NCBI GenBank assembly: GCA_028691315.1
Contig: JAQUZN010000013.1
Location: 1-33,938 of the forward strand
Length of the DNA stretch: 33,938 nt
Direction of reading: 5' to 3'
From: Candidatus Izemoplasmatales bacterium
Lineage (GTDB): Bacteria > Bacillota_I > Bacilli_A > Izemoplasmatales > Hujiaoplasmataceae
The position numbers were made by a program, and so were the translations under genes. Shown here in pieces: positions 1-8,332 of the stretch (within the stretch, counting starts at the first letter, position 1; the number at the start of each line of letters is the position of its first letter). The notes under the pieces are model-generated. The model saw only the letters and a list, made by a program, of their open reading frames with translations, did no database searches and was not told the DNA's origin.

Positions 1-609
1 ATCTCTTTTTGTGTTGTCCTCGGGACTATTATTAGTGCCACAACTGCAGCATATGCATTTGCTAAGCTAAAATGGAAAGGCAGAGATAAATGGTTTCTCA
101 TTATGCTTGCAACAATGATGCTTCCTCTTCAAATAATTTTGATTCCAACGTATATCATGTATGCGAAAATTGGATGGTTAGGAACAAGATTACCACTAAT
201 AGTTCCAGCGTTCTTTGGCGGTGGAGCAGCTTTCTACATATTCTTATTAAGACAATTTTTTAAGGGTCTTCCAAAAGAATTGACTGAAAGCGCCATTATC
301 GACGGCGCCAATCATTTTCAAATCTTTTTGAAGATTATGCTACCACTTTCAAAACCAGCAATTCTTACTGTAGCCTTATTTACATTTATGGGCACATGGA
401 ATGATTACTTTGGGCCACTTATCTTCCTTAGTAATCCTGAACAATGGACATTAGCACTAGGATTAAGGGCATTTCAGACTCAATATGGAGGACAATATAA
501 CTTAATGATGGCTGCTTCAATTCTTATAATGTTGCCAACATTAATACTATTCTTCTTTGCACAAAAGTCCTTTATTGAAGGTATAAAATTTACAGGAATA
601 AAAGGATAG
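1..609 (+). CDS. Carbohydrate ABC transporter permease, MalG type (5' truncated)
   Basis: The reading frame is open from base 1 to the TAA at 607-609, so the N-terminus lies outside the window; about 202 residues remain. Several hydrophobic segments are visible. The cytoplasmic EAA loop follows the binding-protein-dependent permease pattern (ESAIIDGAN, then KIMLPLSKP), which docks the ATPase. The C-terminus, ending near FIEGIKFTGIKG, is typical of MalG-like CUT1 subunits, where it reads roughly F-x-x-G-x-x-x-GA-x-KG. The binding-protein gene starts 11 bases downstream and the MalF-type partner follows it, so this is one half of a heterodimeric sugar importer. No ATPase gene is seen here. It is either upstream of the window or a shared MsmK-type ATPase encoded elsewhere. 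The substrate cannot be told from the sequence. Confidence 0.93.
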   Translation: MSFCVVLGTIISATTAAYAFAKLKWKGRDKWFLIMLATMMLPLQIILIPTYIMYAKIGWLGTRLPLIVPAFFGGGAAFYIFLLRQFFKGLPKELTESAIIDGANHFQIFLKIMLPLSKPAILTVALFTFMGTWNDYFGPLIFLSNPEQWTLALGLRAFQTQYGGQYNLMMAASILIMLPTLILFFFAQKSFIEGIKFTGIKG

Positions 610-619
610 GAGGAAAAAT

Positions 620-1921
620 ATGAAAAAGATTTTAGTCGCTTTACTACTAGGGGTACTTAGTTTGAGTTTACTTGGATGTAAGGATACAGTTCCGACGGAT
701 GCCATTGTGATTGATTTTTGGCATATGTCTCCAGTGGGAAGTGAATCGTATTCAAGAACTAAACAGATGATCACCGCTTTTAATGAAAGTCAGGACACCT
801 ATTTTGTGAAAGGAACAGGATTTTCATTTTGGGATTACTGGGACAAAATAAATGTTGCAGTCAGTTCAAGAACTGCCCCAGATCTTGGATTATCCACAAT
901 TGATGATGTTGTTTCAAGGGCTGAGGCGGGAGTGCTCTATAATATTTCAGATTTAATGAGCGCGGACCCTACTGGAATTGATATTAATCAATTCTATGAA
1001 GCACAACTTCAGTTTGCGACATATGATTCAAGTTTATATGCTCTACCGTTTACCGCAACGACTAGAGTGTTATATTACAATCTAGATATGTTTGAAGAAG
1101 CTGGATTAACCGAAGCAGATGTTCCACATACTTGGAGTGAATTATATGCTGTTTCTAAGCAATTAGATATTGTAGAAGATGGAACTATTGAACAACTTGG
1201 TTTTGATCCAACCTACGGGAATGCAACATATCATGGGTTCTTATGGCAATCAGGTTTAGATTTCTTTGATCAAGACTTAAATCCAACACTCAATACCCAA
1301 GCATATGCAGATGTTCTTGACTGGATTCGAAATTTCAATTCAGAATACTCAAGAGATCAGTTAACATCTTTTGGTGCTGCAAACACGATGTTAGGAATCA
1401 ATCCATTTGCTGGTGAACGAGTCGGAATGATGATTGAGACCGATGGACTATACCAAACGATCAAAGAATCGGGCGCAACTTTTAATTACGGTATAACTTA
1501 TATTCCAATTCCAGATGAAAATGGTGTTCGTGTGAACTGGGGAAGTGGATTCTCTATTGAAATGTATGATAATGGTGACAATGATACTGCTTCGCAACAA
1601 GGAGCTTGGGAGTTTTTAAAATACTTGATGAGTTTTGATGTTCAAAAAGAACTTTCACAAGCAAATGGGTGGATTATGGCTAATAAAGCAGCCATGGATT
1701 CTGCCGCAGAGGGCAATCCAATTTTACAACGGATGCTGGAAGAAGTTCAGTATGCAAAAGATAAAGTATATGTTCCATATGCACCATCATGGCATGGAAA
1801 TGACTGGCAGTCTTATTACACGGCCTTTCTAAATGGTGAAACAACAGCACTAGAGTGTTTGGCACAAGCAAGAGCTTATTATTTGGAGAAACAAGAAAAC
1901 TATAACGCAACAAGGGGATGA
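620..1921 (+). CDS. ABC sugar-binding lipoprotein (family 1 extracellular solute-binding protein)
   Basis: This 433-residue protein begins with a lipoprotein signal peptide: positive start (MKK), hydrophobic core and lipobox LLGC with the lipidated Cys at residue 20. The mature part has the length and motifs of CUT1 binding proteins. These include DFWHM near the start of the mature domain, an A-P-D-L-G segment, the LPFTATTRVLYYNLDMFEEAG stretch (quoted here only as the region around residues 140-160) and a C-terminal WEFLKYL block. It is the receptor that captures a saccharide outside the membrane for the two adjacent permeases. A good SD (aggagg, about 608-613) precedes the ATG. It sits between the MalG-type and MalF-type genes, which is an uncommon order (permease, receptor, permease). 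The ligand is unknown; the downstream hexosamine-kinase-like gene hints at an amino sugar. Confidence 0.94.
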   Translation: MKKILVALLLGVLSLSLLGCKDTVPTDAIVIDFWHMSPVGSESYSRTKQMITAFNESQDTYFVKGTGFSFWDYWDKINVAVSSRTAPDLGLSTIDDVVSRAEAGVLYNISDLMSADPTGIDINQFYEAQLQFATYDSSLYALPFTATTRVLYYNLDMFEEAGLTEADVPHTWSELYAVSKQLDIVEDGTIEQLGFDPTYGNATYHGFLWQSGLDFFDQDLNPTLNTQAYADVLDWIRNFNSEYSRDQLTSFGAANTMLGINPFAGERVGMMIETDGLYQTIKESGATFNYGITYIPIPDENGVRVNWGSGFSIEMYDNGDNDTASQQGAWEFLKYLMSFDVQKELSQANGWIMANKAAMDSAAEGNPILQRMLEEVQYAKDKVYVPYAPSWHGNDWQSYYTAFLNGETTALECLAQARAYYLEKQENYNATRG

Positions 1922-1928
1922 TGATATC

Positions 1929-2846
1929 TTGAACAAAAAAAGTTCATTCACAAAGCTGAAAAAACAGGAAAATTTAATCGGATATCTTTTTGCTTCTCCC
2001 TGGTTGTTAGGACTTATTGTTCTCGGATTTTTTCCGATTTTGATGAGTCTTTTCATCAGTTTTACAAATTACGATATGATATCTACACCGACATTTATCG
2101 GTTTTGAGAATTTTCGAATTTTGTTGACAAATGATTCCTTATTTTGGAAGAGTTTAGGAAATACGCTTTACCATGTTGCAATTGCGGTTCCAGTAGGAAT
2201 TATTGTTGGGCTTTTACTTGCCCTCCTTTTAAATAACAAATTAAAAGGGATGAGTATTTATCGGACTTTATTCTATTTACCAAACGTTGTCAGCATTGTC
2301 GCCATGACTTTGTTATGGTTATGGTTATTTCAACCAAATTTCGGGTTAATCAACCAAATTTTATCACCCTTATATGACTTATTCCACATGGATCCTATCC
2401 AGTGGTATTTAGATGCAAAACTGTCAAAAATAACCTTAATTTTGATGGGTTTATGGTTGTCGGGTGGTTCTATGGTTATATATCTTGCACAGATGCAAGA
2501 TATACCTAGTTCCTTATATGAGTCTGCAGAGATTGATGGTGCTGGATGGTTTAAAAAAACAATTTATATTACATTACCCCTAATGACACCTTCGATTTTC
2601 TTTAACTTTGTTATGGGTATCATTGGTGGATTCCAAGTCTTCACGATGGCTTATATTGTCACAAATGGTGGGCCTTCAAGATCTACGTATTACTATTCGT
2701 ATTATCTTTTTGACAAAATGATGTCAGATAATGCCATGGGCATGGCAAGTGCCATGGCATGGATCCTATTATTCATCGTTCTTGCCATCACAATTTTGGC
2801 ATTACGTCTCAATAAATATGTCGTTTATTTAGGCGAAGAGACATAA
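1929..2846 (+). CDS. Carbohydrate ABC transporter permease, MalF type
   Basis: This is a 305-residue integral membrane protein with about six membrane segments and the permease EAA loop around residues 197-220 (YESAEIDGAG, then ITLPLMTP). The N-terminal LIGYLFASPWLLGL and the downstream SLFISFTNYD are typical of MalF/UgpA-like CUT1 subunits. The start is a TTG at 1929, preceded by a GGGGATG-type SD that overlaps the stop of the binding-protein gene, so the two are closely coupled. It pairs with the MalG-type permease at 1-609 to form the membrane channel. UGG is used for all tryptophans and the gene ends in UAA. Confidence 0.93.
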   Translation: MNKKSSFTKLKKQENLIGYLFASPWLLGLIVLGFFPILMSLFISFTNYDMISTPTFIGFENFRILLTNDSLFWKSLGNTLYHVAIAVPVGIIVGLLLALLLNNKLKGMSIYRTLFYLPNVVSIVAMTLLWLWLFQPNFGLINQILSPLYDLFHMDPIQWYLDAKLSKITLILMGLWLSGGSMVIYLAQMQDIPSSLYESAEIDGAGWFKKTIYITLPLMTPSIFFNFVMGIIGGFQVFTMAYIVTNGGPSRSTYYYSYYLFDKMMSDNAMGMASAMAWILLFIVLAITILALRLNKYVVYLGEET

Positions 2847-2877
2847 AATAAGATATAATAAAAAGGAGAGAAATAAA

Positions 2878-3705
2878 ATGCAAAAGAAATTGATTTTTTT
2901 AGTTGTAATGATTCTATCGGTTTTTGTATTAACTGGATGCTGGGCAGGAGAAGTGGGTGTTACAACAACATTCAATGATTCTAAAGGTGCTGGGACAAGA
3001 ACAATTATCCTTGACGTGATGGATGATACACTTTCAGACACACCAATCATCAACCCTGATGATCCAGATCAAACTGAAGGCAAAGGGGCAGTCATCAACA
3101 ATAAGCATATTGAAGGTGGACTACCTGCCATTCAAACTTGGCTTCAAGAAAATGCACCATCTTTTATCACTGTTGAAGAAATGACTGTAGATGGATATCA
3201 TCGTTACTTTACTTTAAGTTATACTTTTACTGACTTTGATGATTTTCTTGCAAAATATGCAGAGCTTGTTAATTTAAGCCCAAATCTATCTTGGGATGAT
3301 TTCGATGCTACTGAAAAACCAACATGGACATGTGAAGGTTCAACTTGCACATTTGCAGAATCAAAAGCGATTGTTGATGCTTCATTGGACTGGGCAATTG
3401 ATGGCGTTTGGAATGATATATATGTTGCAGACGATTTAGCTGGCTATGTTACAAAAGACAGTATTACTGTACTTGCAAATTACAAAGTTGTTATGGCTGA
3501 CCAAATGTATGAAGAACTTCAACATTTTGATTCAGAAGCTGTAGATGGAGATTCCACTGGAGCAATGGCATATGTTACAAGTGATAACTTCTCATTAACC
3601 GCAAAATATCCAACAAATTCGACTTTGATTATCGTGATTATTGCCGCAGTTGTTGTTATTGGTGGTGGAGCCGCTGCCCTTATTCTTTCAAAAAAGAAAA
3701 AATAA
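2878..3705 (+). CDS. Unknown lipoprotein with a second, C-terminal membrane anchor
   Basis: I do not recognise the family. The 275-residue product starts with a lipoprotein signal peptide (lipobox LTGC, Cys 21). It then has an acidic, Asp/Glu/Thr-rich outer domain of about 220 residues containing two close cysteines (TCEGSTC, about residues 152-158, a possible disulfide). It ends in a strongly hydrophobic helix (about residues 248-270) followed by KKKK. If both signals work, the outer domain is held to the membrane at both ends, which is odd. It lies 31 bases behind the MalF-type permease with a good SD (aaaggagag) and is clearly in the sugar operon. A role as an accessory receptor or surface protein is only a guess. 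Confidence 0.85.
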   Translation: MQKKLIFLVVMILSVFVLTGCWAGEVGVTTTFNDSKGAGTRTIILDVMDDTLSDTPIINPDDPDQTEGKGAVINNKHIEGGLPAIQTWLQENAPSFITVEEMTVDGYHRYFTLSYTFTDFDDFLAKYAELVNLSPNLSWDDFDATEKPTWTCEGSTCTFAESKAIVDASLDWAIDGVWNDIYVADDLAGYVTKDSITVLANYKVVMADQMYEELQHFDSEAVDGDSTGAMAYVTSDNFSLTAKYPTNSTLIIVIIAAVVVIGGGAAALILSKKKK

Positions 3706-3739
3706 TTTAATTCGTTTTACCCTGTAATAGGAGGGCAAT

Positions 3740-4351
3740 ATGCAATCAAAAACTATAAAAGACATATTTAAACTTTTTATCGATATTTTCTATGTCAATT
3801 TATTGTTTTGGTGTACTTTAATCGTAGGATTGGGATTGACAACGGTTGCTTCATTTAAAGCAATGTTTCATGTGCTATTCCATCTTCATGATCCAAAGCA
3901 CCAAACATATGTAGCAAGAGAATACTTTGAAAGTTTCAAAGAGAATTTTTTGACTTCACTTTGGATGTCAGTAGTATTGATCGGCGTAGCCCTCCTTTAC
4001 TATGTTTTATTTAGATATGCGTTTACAAATGTTATCACAGTTTTAATGGCATTTTCAATTGTATCAGCTTTTTTGTTCGTTTCGTATTTGTTATATCTAT
4101 TGCCAATTTACGCTATTTTTCAAACCGAATCGAACAAGAAATTATTTCAAAACAGCTTTTTCTTATTTGCAGGACACCCATGGGTCACTTTTAAGTTAAT
4201 TGGATCTTTGGCTTTTGTTGTTTTGCTCTTTGAATTATTTTCTGGTACAATTTTATTTTCAGTTGCACTTGTTTGTTATATCAATACAATCCATCTTGAT
4301 CCTATTTTTAAACCTTATTACCCAGTACTTGTAGAGGAGGAAAGCATATGA
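3740..4351 (+). CDS. DUF624 / YesL-like membrane protein
   Basis: This 203-residue protein is very hydrophobic, with four to five predicted membrane segments. The N-terminal pattern (short amphipathic start, then LLFWCTLIVGLGLTTVASFKAM) and the F-x-x-F-K-x-N-F block around residues 70-80 resemble the DUF624 family, whose B. subtilis member YesL lies in a sugar ABC transporter locus. The function of the family is not established. It has a strong SD (taggaggg, 3728-3735). Its TGA stop at 4349-4351 overlaps the ATG of the next gene, so translation is coupled. Confidence 0.8.
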   Translation: MQSKTIKDIFKLFIDIFYVNLLFWCTLIVGLGLTTVASFKAMFHVLFHLHDPKHQTYVAREYFESFKENFLTSLWMSVVLIGVALLYYVLFRYAFTNVITVLMAFSIVSAFLFVSYLLYLLPIYAIFQTESNKKLFQNSFFLFAGHPWVTFKLIGSLAFVVLLFELFSGTILFSVALVCYINTIHLDPIFKPYYPVLVEEESI

Positions 4352-5067
4352 GTCATTGGTATATTTATGTCATTATTTTACTTGTAATTTTCGCTGCTTA
4401 TGGCATCTTTTTTGCCTTTAAAAAAGGGAAAAAGAAGGGGGCAGATGATTTGTTAAAACTTTTTCTTGTGAATGGGTATGATTTAAAAGTCGCTGGATTT
4501 AAAGAACAAAACAAATCCATTTTGAAAAATGGGATTGTTTTTGTGGGCGATTCGATAACGCAAGATTATCCCTTACAAGACTTTTATCCTGGAAGTGTTG
4601 TTTATAACCGTGGAATTGGTGGAGATACATCGGTCGGTCTTTTAAAGAGATTAAATGAAAGTGTATTTGATCTAGAGCCAAGTAAAGTTGTACTTCTAAT
4701 TGGAACCAATGATTTTGGTGTGCTAAATGCAAAAGTTAGTGAAGTCGCTAAACGGATAAATCAAATTGTTGAAACAATCCATTTGCATCTTCCTAATACA
4801 AAAATCATCTTAGAGTCTGTTTATCCAGTAAATATTTCCTTAAGTGATAGTATTAGGTATCGAAGTAATGAAGATATTATCGAGTTGAATAAACTCTTAG
4901 CATTCACTAAAAATGTGACATTTGTCGATATTGCATCCCTTTTAATGGATGAAGATGGCAACCTGAACCCTCAATATACGGTTGAGGGATTGCATATCAA
5001 TGCTCAGGGATACAGAGTTATATCTAGTGCTCTTGCGCCTTATATTGTAAAAAATGAAAGGATGTAA
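4348..5067 (+). CDS. Membrane-anchored SGNH/GDSL-family hydrolase
   Basis: This 239-residue protein has one N-terminal membrane helix (about residues 5-24) followed by a lysine-rich stretch and then an SGNH hydrolase domain. The blocks are clear: VGDSI with nucleophile Ser69 (block I), a Gly in RGIGGD (block II), IGTND (block III) and EGLHIN near the C-terminus with the catalytic His (block V). The family removes acyl groups from lipids, glycans and cell-wall sugars. The lysines directly after the helix suggest, by the positive-inside rule, that the catalytic domain faces the cytoplasm; this is inferred. Its position between the sugar importer and a hexosamine-kinase-like gene fits deacylation of an imported saccharide. 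The start codon overlaps the previous stop (ATGA). Confidence 0.88.
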   Translation: MSHWYIYVIILLVIFAAYGIFFAFKKGKKKGADDLLKLFLVNGYDLKVAGFKEQNKSILKNGIVFVGDSITQDYPLQDFYPGSVVYNRGIGGDTSVGLLKRLNESVFDLEPSKVVLLIGTNDFGVLNAKVSEVAKRINQIVETIHLHLPNTKIILESVYPVNISLSDSIRYRSNEDIIELNKLLAFTKNVTFVDIASLLMDEDGNLNPQYTVEGLHINAQGYRVISSALAPYIVKNERM

Positions 5068-5072
5068 AGCCA

Positions 5073-5972
5073 ATGACTAATTATTATCTTGGAATTGATG
5101 GTGGGGGTAGCAAGACGCACTTTGTCGTAATTGATAACAACTCTAAAGTCGTATTTGAAAAAACAGAGGGACCTTCCGCTATTGATACTGTTGGAATTGA
5201 AGGGTGTTTAAGTACCATTTCGGGTCTTCTAAAAGCGATGCCTAATGGTATTCAAATTAGTTCAGTATTCGCGGGAATTGGTGGTGTTTCAGGTGTTGTT
5301 CATGAAGAAGAACTTCAGACTAGAATAAAGATGCTTGATAGAATTAACAAAGACGCTTTTGTTAAAGTTAAAAATGATGTTTCTGTCGCACTTCTTTCAA
5401 AAGACGGAACTTTTGAGGGTATGACATTGATTTTAGGGACAGGTTCTGTATGTTATGGTGTACATCATGGGAAAGAGTACCGCGTTGGTGGATATCATTT
5501 TCAAGAGGGTGACCTTGGTAGCGCTTATGATCTAGGGACGCAGGCAATGCGCCATTTAGCCAAAGTATTAGATAAAAGAAATAAATCAAGTGACTTTGCA
5601 AATCAATTGATGAAGGAAACAAATGTTTATGATTTTGTTTCAATGGCCGCTTATTTTGATACTTGGAATCGTTCTGAAGTAGCGAAACTTGCGAAAATCG
5701 TTACTAAATTTGCATCTGTAGATGAAGATGCAATGGCTATTTTAGAAAATGCATCTAATGAAGTATTTCACTTAGTTAGAACGCTTTACCATGAACTTGC
5801 ATTTGATGAGACCAAGCTTGTACTGGTTGGGGGACTTGCAAATGCAGATACTTTGTATAAAACAATGTTCTTAAATAAAATTCATTCAATTTCAAAAAAA
5901 ATCGAGATTATTTCACCAAAGTATACACCTGCAGAAGCTGCAGCTGTTTATGCGAAGAATGTTGCAAATTAA
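5073..5972 (+). CDS. BadF/BadG-type ATPase, N-acetylglucosamine-kinase-like
   Basis: This 299-residue ASKHA-fold kinase carries the phosphate-1 loop near its start (GIDGGGSKTH), the phosphate-2 region (LGTGSV, about residue 125) followed by GGYHFQEGDLGSAYDLG, and a C-terminal adenosine-type motif (VGGLANA). This arrangement is that of the BadF/BadG/BcrA family members annotated as N-acetylglucosamine or glucosamine kinases. It probably phosphorylates the sugar imported by the upstream ABC transporter, in the cytoplasm. It is the last gene of the operon and begins 5 bases behind the SGNH hydrolase gene. A different hexosamine or a non-sugar substrate is possible. A terminator lies about 160 bases downstream. 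Confidence 0.87.
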   Translation: MTNYYLGIDGGGSKTHFVVIDNNSKVVFEKTEGPSAIDTVGIEGCLSTISGLLKAMPNGIQISSVFAGIGGVSGVVHEEELQTRIKMLDRINKDAFVKVKNDVSVALLSKDGTFEGMTLILGTGSVCYGVHHGKEYRVGGYHFQEGDLGSAYDLGTQAMRHLAKVLDKRNKSSDFANQLMKETNVYDFVSMAAYFDTWNRSEVAKLAKIVTKFASVDEDAMAILENASNEVFHLVRTLYHELAFDETKLVLVGGLANADTLYKTMFLNKIHSISKKIEIISPKYTPAEAAAVYAKNVAN

Positions 5973-6131
5973 GGGATTTAATAAGAGTTACTATTTATAC
6001 TTTTTGGTACAATAGATGTCGTATAATTCGTATTCAAACCAAACTAATTGACAGGTAACGATAGAAAGTGTGTATCCTTTTGATCCAAAGTCAATTCTTA
6101 AGTAGGAAATGTTTTGACAATGATAAAACCG
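5973..6131. other. Intergenic region with a possible short transcript
   Basis: This stretch between the kinase gene and the terminator at 6132-6165 holds no convincing gene. It contains a TATAAT at 6022-6027 without a good -35, a TTGACA at 6048-6053 without a good -10, and an inverted pair AATTGAC (6046-6052) / GTCAATT (6090-6096) that would close a 37-base loop. It is either the long 3' untranslated end of the sugar operon or a small independent RNA. No riboswitch class was recognised. Confidence 0.35.
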
Positions 6132-6165
6132 AAGGAAGAACAGTTTCATATTCTTCCTTTTTGTT
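6132..6165 (+). terminator. Rho-independent terminator of the first sugar operon
   Basis: A perfect 9-base stem, AAGGAAGAA (6132-6140) with TTCTTCCTT (6151-6159), has a 10-base loop and is followed by a T-rich tail. It lies downstream of the kinase gene and ahead of the next promoter. Confidence 0.85.
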
Positions 6166-6244
6166 ATTTATTTTTGAAATATTTATCCGCAATCACCGAT
6201 GAAAATAGCTAATTATTTTTTACATAACTGAATGTATCTCGATA

Positions 6245-6273
6245 TTGCATTTCAAAAAAGCATATGTTACAAT
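6245..6273 (+). promoter_or_regulatory. Sigma-A-type promoter for the corrinoid activator/regulator genes
   Basis: TTGCAT (6245-6250), a 17-base spacer and TACAAT (6268-6273) match a vegetative promoter. Transcription would start near 6280, just ahead of the SD GAGGAG (6286-6291) and the ATG at 6301. Confidence 0.7.
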
Positions 6274-6300
6274 ACGCTTAATTAAGAGGAGCAAACAAAT

Positions 6301-6849
6301 ATGGAAGATGAAATTACTCAATTTCTTGAACAAAAACAAATTACATACTCAATAATCAATCCTAAAGATATTATTTTTCGTGATGAATTTACCGACAGAT
6401 GCAAGATGAATTATTGTGGAAGATACAACACATCATGGACTTGCCCTCCGGCAATTGGTGATATTTCAGAATTAAGAAAACGTGTAATATCTTATCCTAA
6501 AGCCATCCTTTATCAGATGATCTTTCCTTTAGAAGACAATTATGATGTTGAAGGAATGGATGAAGGAAGACATTGCATTATGAAAGTAACACTAGAGCTA
6601 CATCAATTGCTTCAACATCAAAATTCTCCTTTTTTAGTTTTGGCTGCTGGAAGTTGTTCTATATGTCCTATATGCACTTATCCTGATAAAGAATGTCGGC
6701 ATCCTGAACTAAAACTATATTCAATGGAATCACTAGGAATCGATGTTGCAGTACTGTCTAAAATGTATCAATTAAAATATTATAATGGACCCTGTACGGT
6801 AACATATTATTCTGTGGTCTTCTTTTCGGAGGAAAAATGCCAACTGTAA
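6301..6849 (+). CDS. DUF2284 predicted metal-binding protein
   Basis: This 182-residue cytoplasmic protein matches the DUF2284 pattern. It has an N-terminal C-x4-C-G-R-Y-x-x-x-W-x-C-P-P block (Cys34, Cys39, Cys48), a central variable part, then a ferredoxin-like C-x2-C-x2-C-x6-C cluster (Cys119, 122, 125, 132) followed by RHPE and the S-M-E-S-L-G-I-D-V stretch. An Fe-S cluster is likely. Family function is not established. It overlaps the start of the corrinoid-activator gene by 13 bases, so it probably acts with it, for example in electron delivery to that protein's 2Fe-2S centre; this is inference. The ATG is well placed behind GAGGAG. Confidence 0.85.
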   Translation: MEDEITQFLEQKQITYSIINPKDIIFRDEFTDRCKMNYCGRYNTSWTCPPAIGDISELRKRVISYPKAILYQMIFPLEDNYDVEGMDEGRHCIMKVTLELHQLLQHQNSPFLVLAAGSCSICPICTYPDKECRHPELKLYSMESLGIDVAVLSKMYQLKYYNGPCTVTYYSVVFFSEEKCQL

Positions 6850-8309
6850 CGATTCGAAATTTAAATAATTACACGATAAATTCAACGAAAGTAAATCAAG
6901 ATCTCCTTTCACTTCTGAGGGAAAATCATTTATATATTAATAGTCCATGCGGTGGAACTGGTACATGTGGAAAATGTTTAGTCTATTTAGTAGAAAAAGA
7001 AACGATGGTTCAAGCATGCCAAAAAAAAGTTACATCTGACATGACTATTGAGATTACTTTACTAAATTCAAAAGCGAACATTAATACTACTAAACAAACT
7101 TCTTTTAAGCCAAGTGAAAACAAAGTAGGGCTTGCTATTGATCTTGGAACTACCACACTTGCATTTTATTTTATGGATCTTGTCACAAAAGATATTATTT
7201 ATTCAACCTCTGCAATCAATAATCAAATTGCATATGGTGCAGATGTAATTTCTAGAATCAATCAATCAATCCAAGGAAATTTTGAAGCGATATTTCATAC
7301 GATTATTTCACAAATCAATCAAGAAATCGATTTGTTTTTGAAAAAGTATAGATATACTTATATTAGTCAAATGGTAGTATCAGGCAATCCAACGATGATT
7401 CATATCCTCAACCACACGAACCCTCACACCATTGGCTTTGCACCTTATAACTGTGTATTTACAAACGCCATTTTCAAAAAAGGAAGTTCAATGCTACTTC
7501 AAACAGATGAAGTATCCTTACTTCCACTTGTTAGTGCCTTTATTGGCTCTGATTTAGTCGCAGGCATCATTTCTTCAAAAATGATGGCAATGCCCAATAG
7601 CCTGTTAATTGATCTAGGCACCAACGGTGAAATGATTCTTCATACACAAGATGAATTATTTGGAATATCCACAGCGACAGGGCCTGCATTTGAAGGGGCA
7701 TCCATTGAAATGGGCTTAGGTGGCGTGGATGGTGCAATTAATCATGTTGAGTATAAAGACAATTTTTTTACATACTCAACGGTTTCTGGTCAAGCAAGAG
7801 GTATCACAGGATCAGGACTTATCGACGCTGTTGCTATCTGCATCAAAGAAGGGTTTATAGATGAGACCGGTGCTCTCTCATATCCACTTTTAGAACAAAT
7901 TCCCAATATCTATCATGATAACCGGATCTATATTAACAAAGATGTTTATATCTCGCAAAAAGACATCAGAGAATTTCAACTTGCTAAAAGCGCAATTAGA
8001 GCTGGAATCGAGTCATTACTCAGCGTGACAAAAGTAAGTATTAAAGCGCTGAACCAGGTATATATTGCTGGTGGGTTTGGCTTTTATCTAAACATTAAAA
8101 ATGCGATAACTTGCGGGATGTTTCCCAAAGAATTTGAAGCGATTATTGTTTCAATTGGCAATGCATCTGGATTTGGAAGTCAAATTATCTTGACTAGACC
8201 AGATGAAATGAATAATGCGATTAAAATTGCTAAGGAAGTAAAAACCATTGAATTAACAAAACTGGCAATGTTCTCAAACTTGTTTATCGAACATATGCTT
8301 TTTGAATAA
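6837..8309 (+). CDS. RACE-type reductive activator of corrinoid proteins (2Fe-2S + ASKHA/DUF4445)
   Basis: The 490-residue product begins with a plant-type 2Fe-2S domain: Cys38, 44, 47 and 61 in a C-x5-C-x2-C-x13-C pattern. From about residue 98 follows an ASKHA ATPase domain of the DUF4445/RamA-RACo type, with a GLAIDLGTTTLA phosphate loop, a NGEM-containing segment (LIDLGTNGEM), GPAFEGA and GITGSGLIDA. Such proteins use ATP to reduce the inactive Co(II) state of corrinoid methyltransferase proteins to Co(I). The likely client is the corrinoid protein at 9776-10417. At 490 residues it is shorter than the roughly 600-residue forms, so the linker region between the domains is reduced. It overlaps the DUF2284 gene and is followed by the PocR/AraC regulator. 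Confidence 0.92.
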   Translation: MPTVTIRNLNNYTINSTKVNQDLLSLLRENHLYINSPCGGTGTCGKCLVYLVEKETMVQACQKKVTSDMTIEITLLNSKANINTTKQTSFKPSENKVGLAIDLGTTTLAFYFMDLVTKDIIYSTSAINNQIAYGADVISRINQSIQGNFEAIFHTIISQINQEIDLFLKKYRYTYISQMVVSGNPTMIHILNHTNPHTIGFAPYNCVFTNAIFKKGSSMLLQTDEVSLLPLVSAFIGSDLVAGIISSKMMAMPNSLLIDLGTNGEMILHTQDELFGISTATGPAFEGASIEMGLGGVDGAINHVEYKDNFFTYSTVSGQARGITGSGLIDAVAICIKEGFIDETGALSYPLLEQIPNIYHDNRIYINKDVYISQKDIREFQLAKSAIRAGIESLLSVTKVSIKALNQVYIAGGFGFYLNIKNAITCGMFPKEFEAIIVSIGNASGFGSQIILTRPDEMNNAIKIAKEVKTIELTKLAMFSNLFIEHMLFE

Positions 8310-8332
8310 CGTACTAAAGGGGTGTGATGAAT

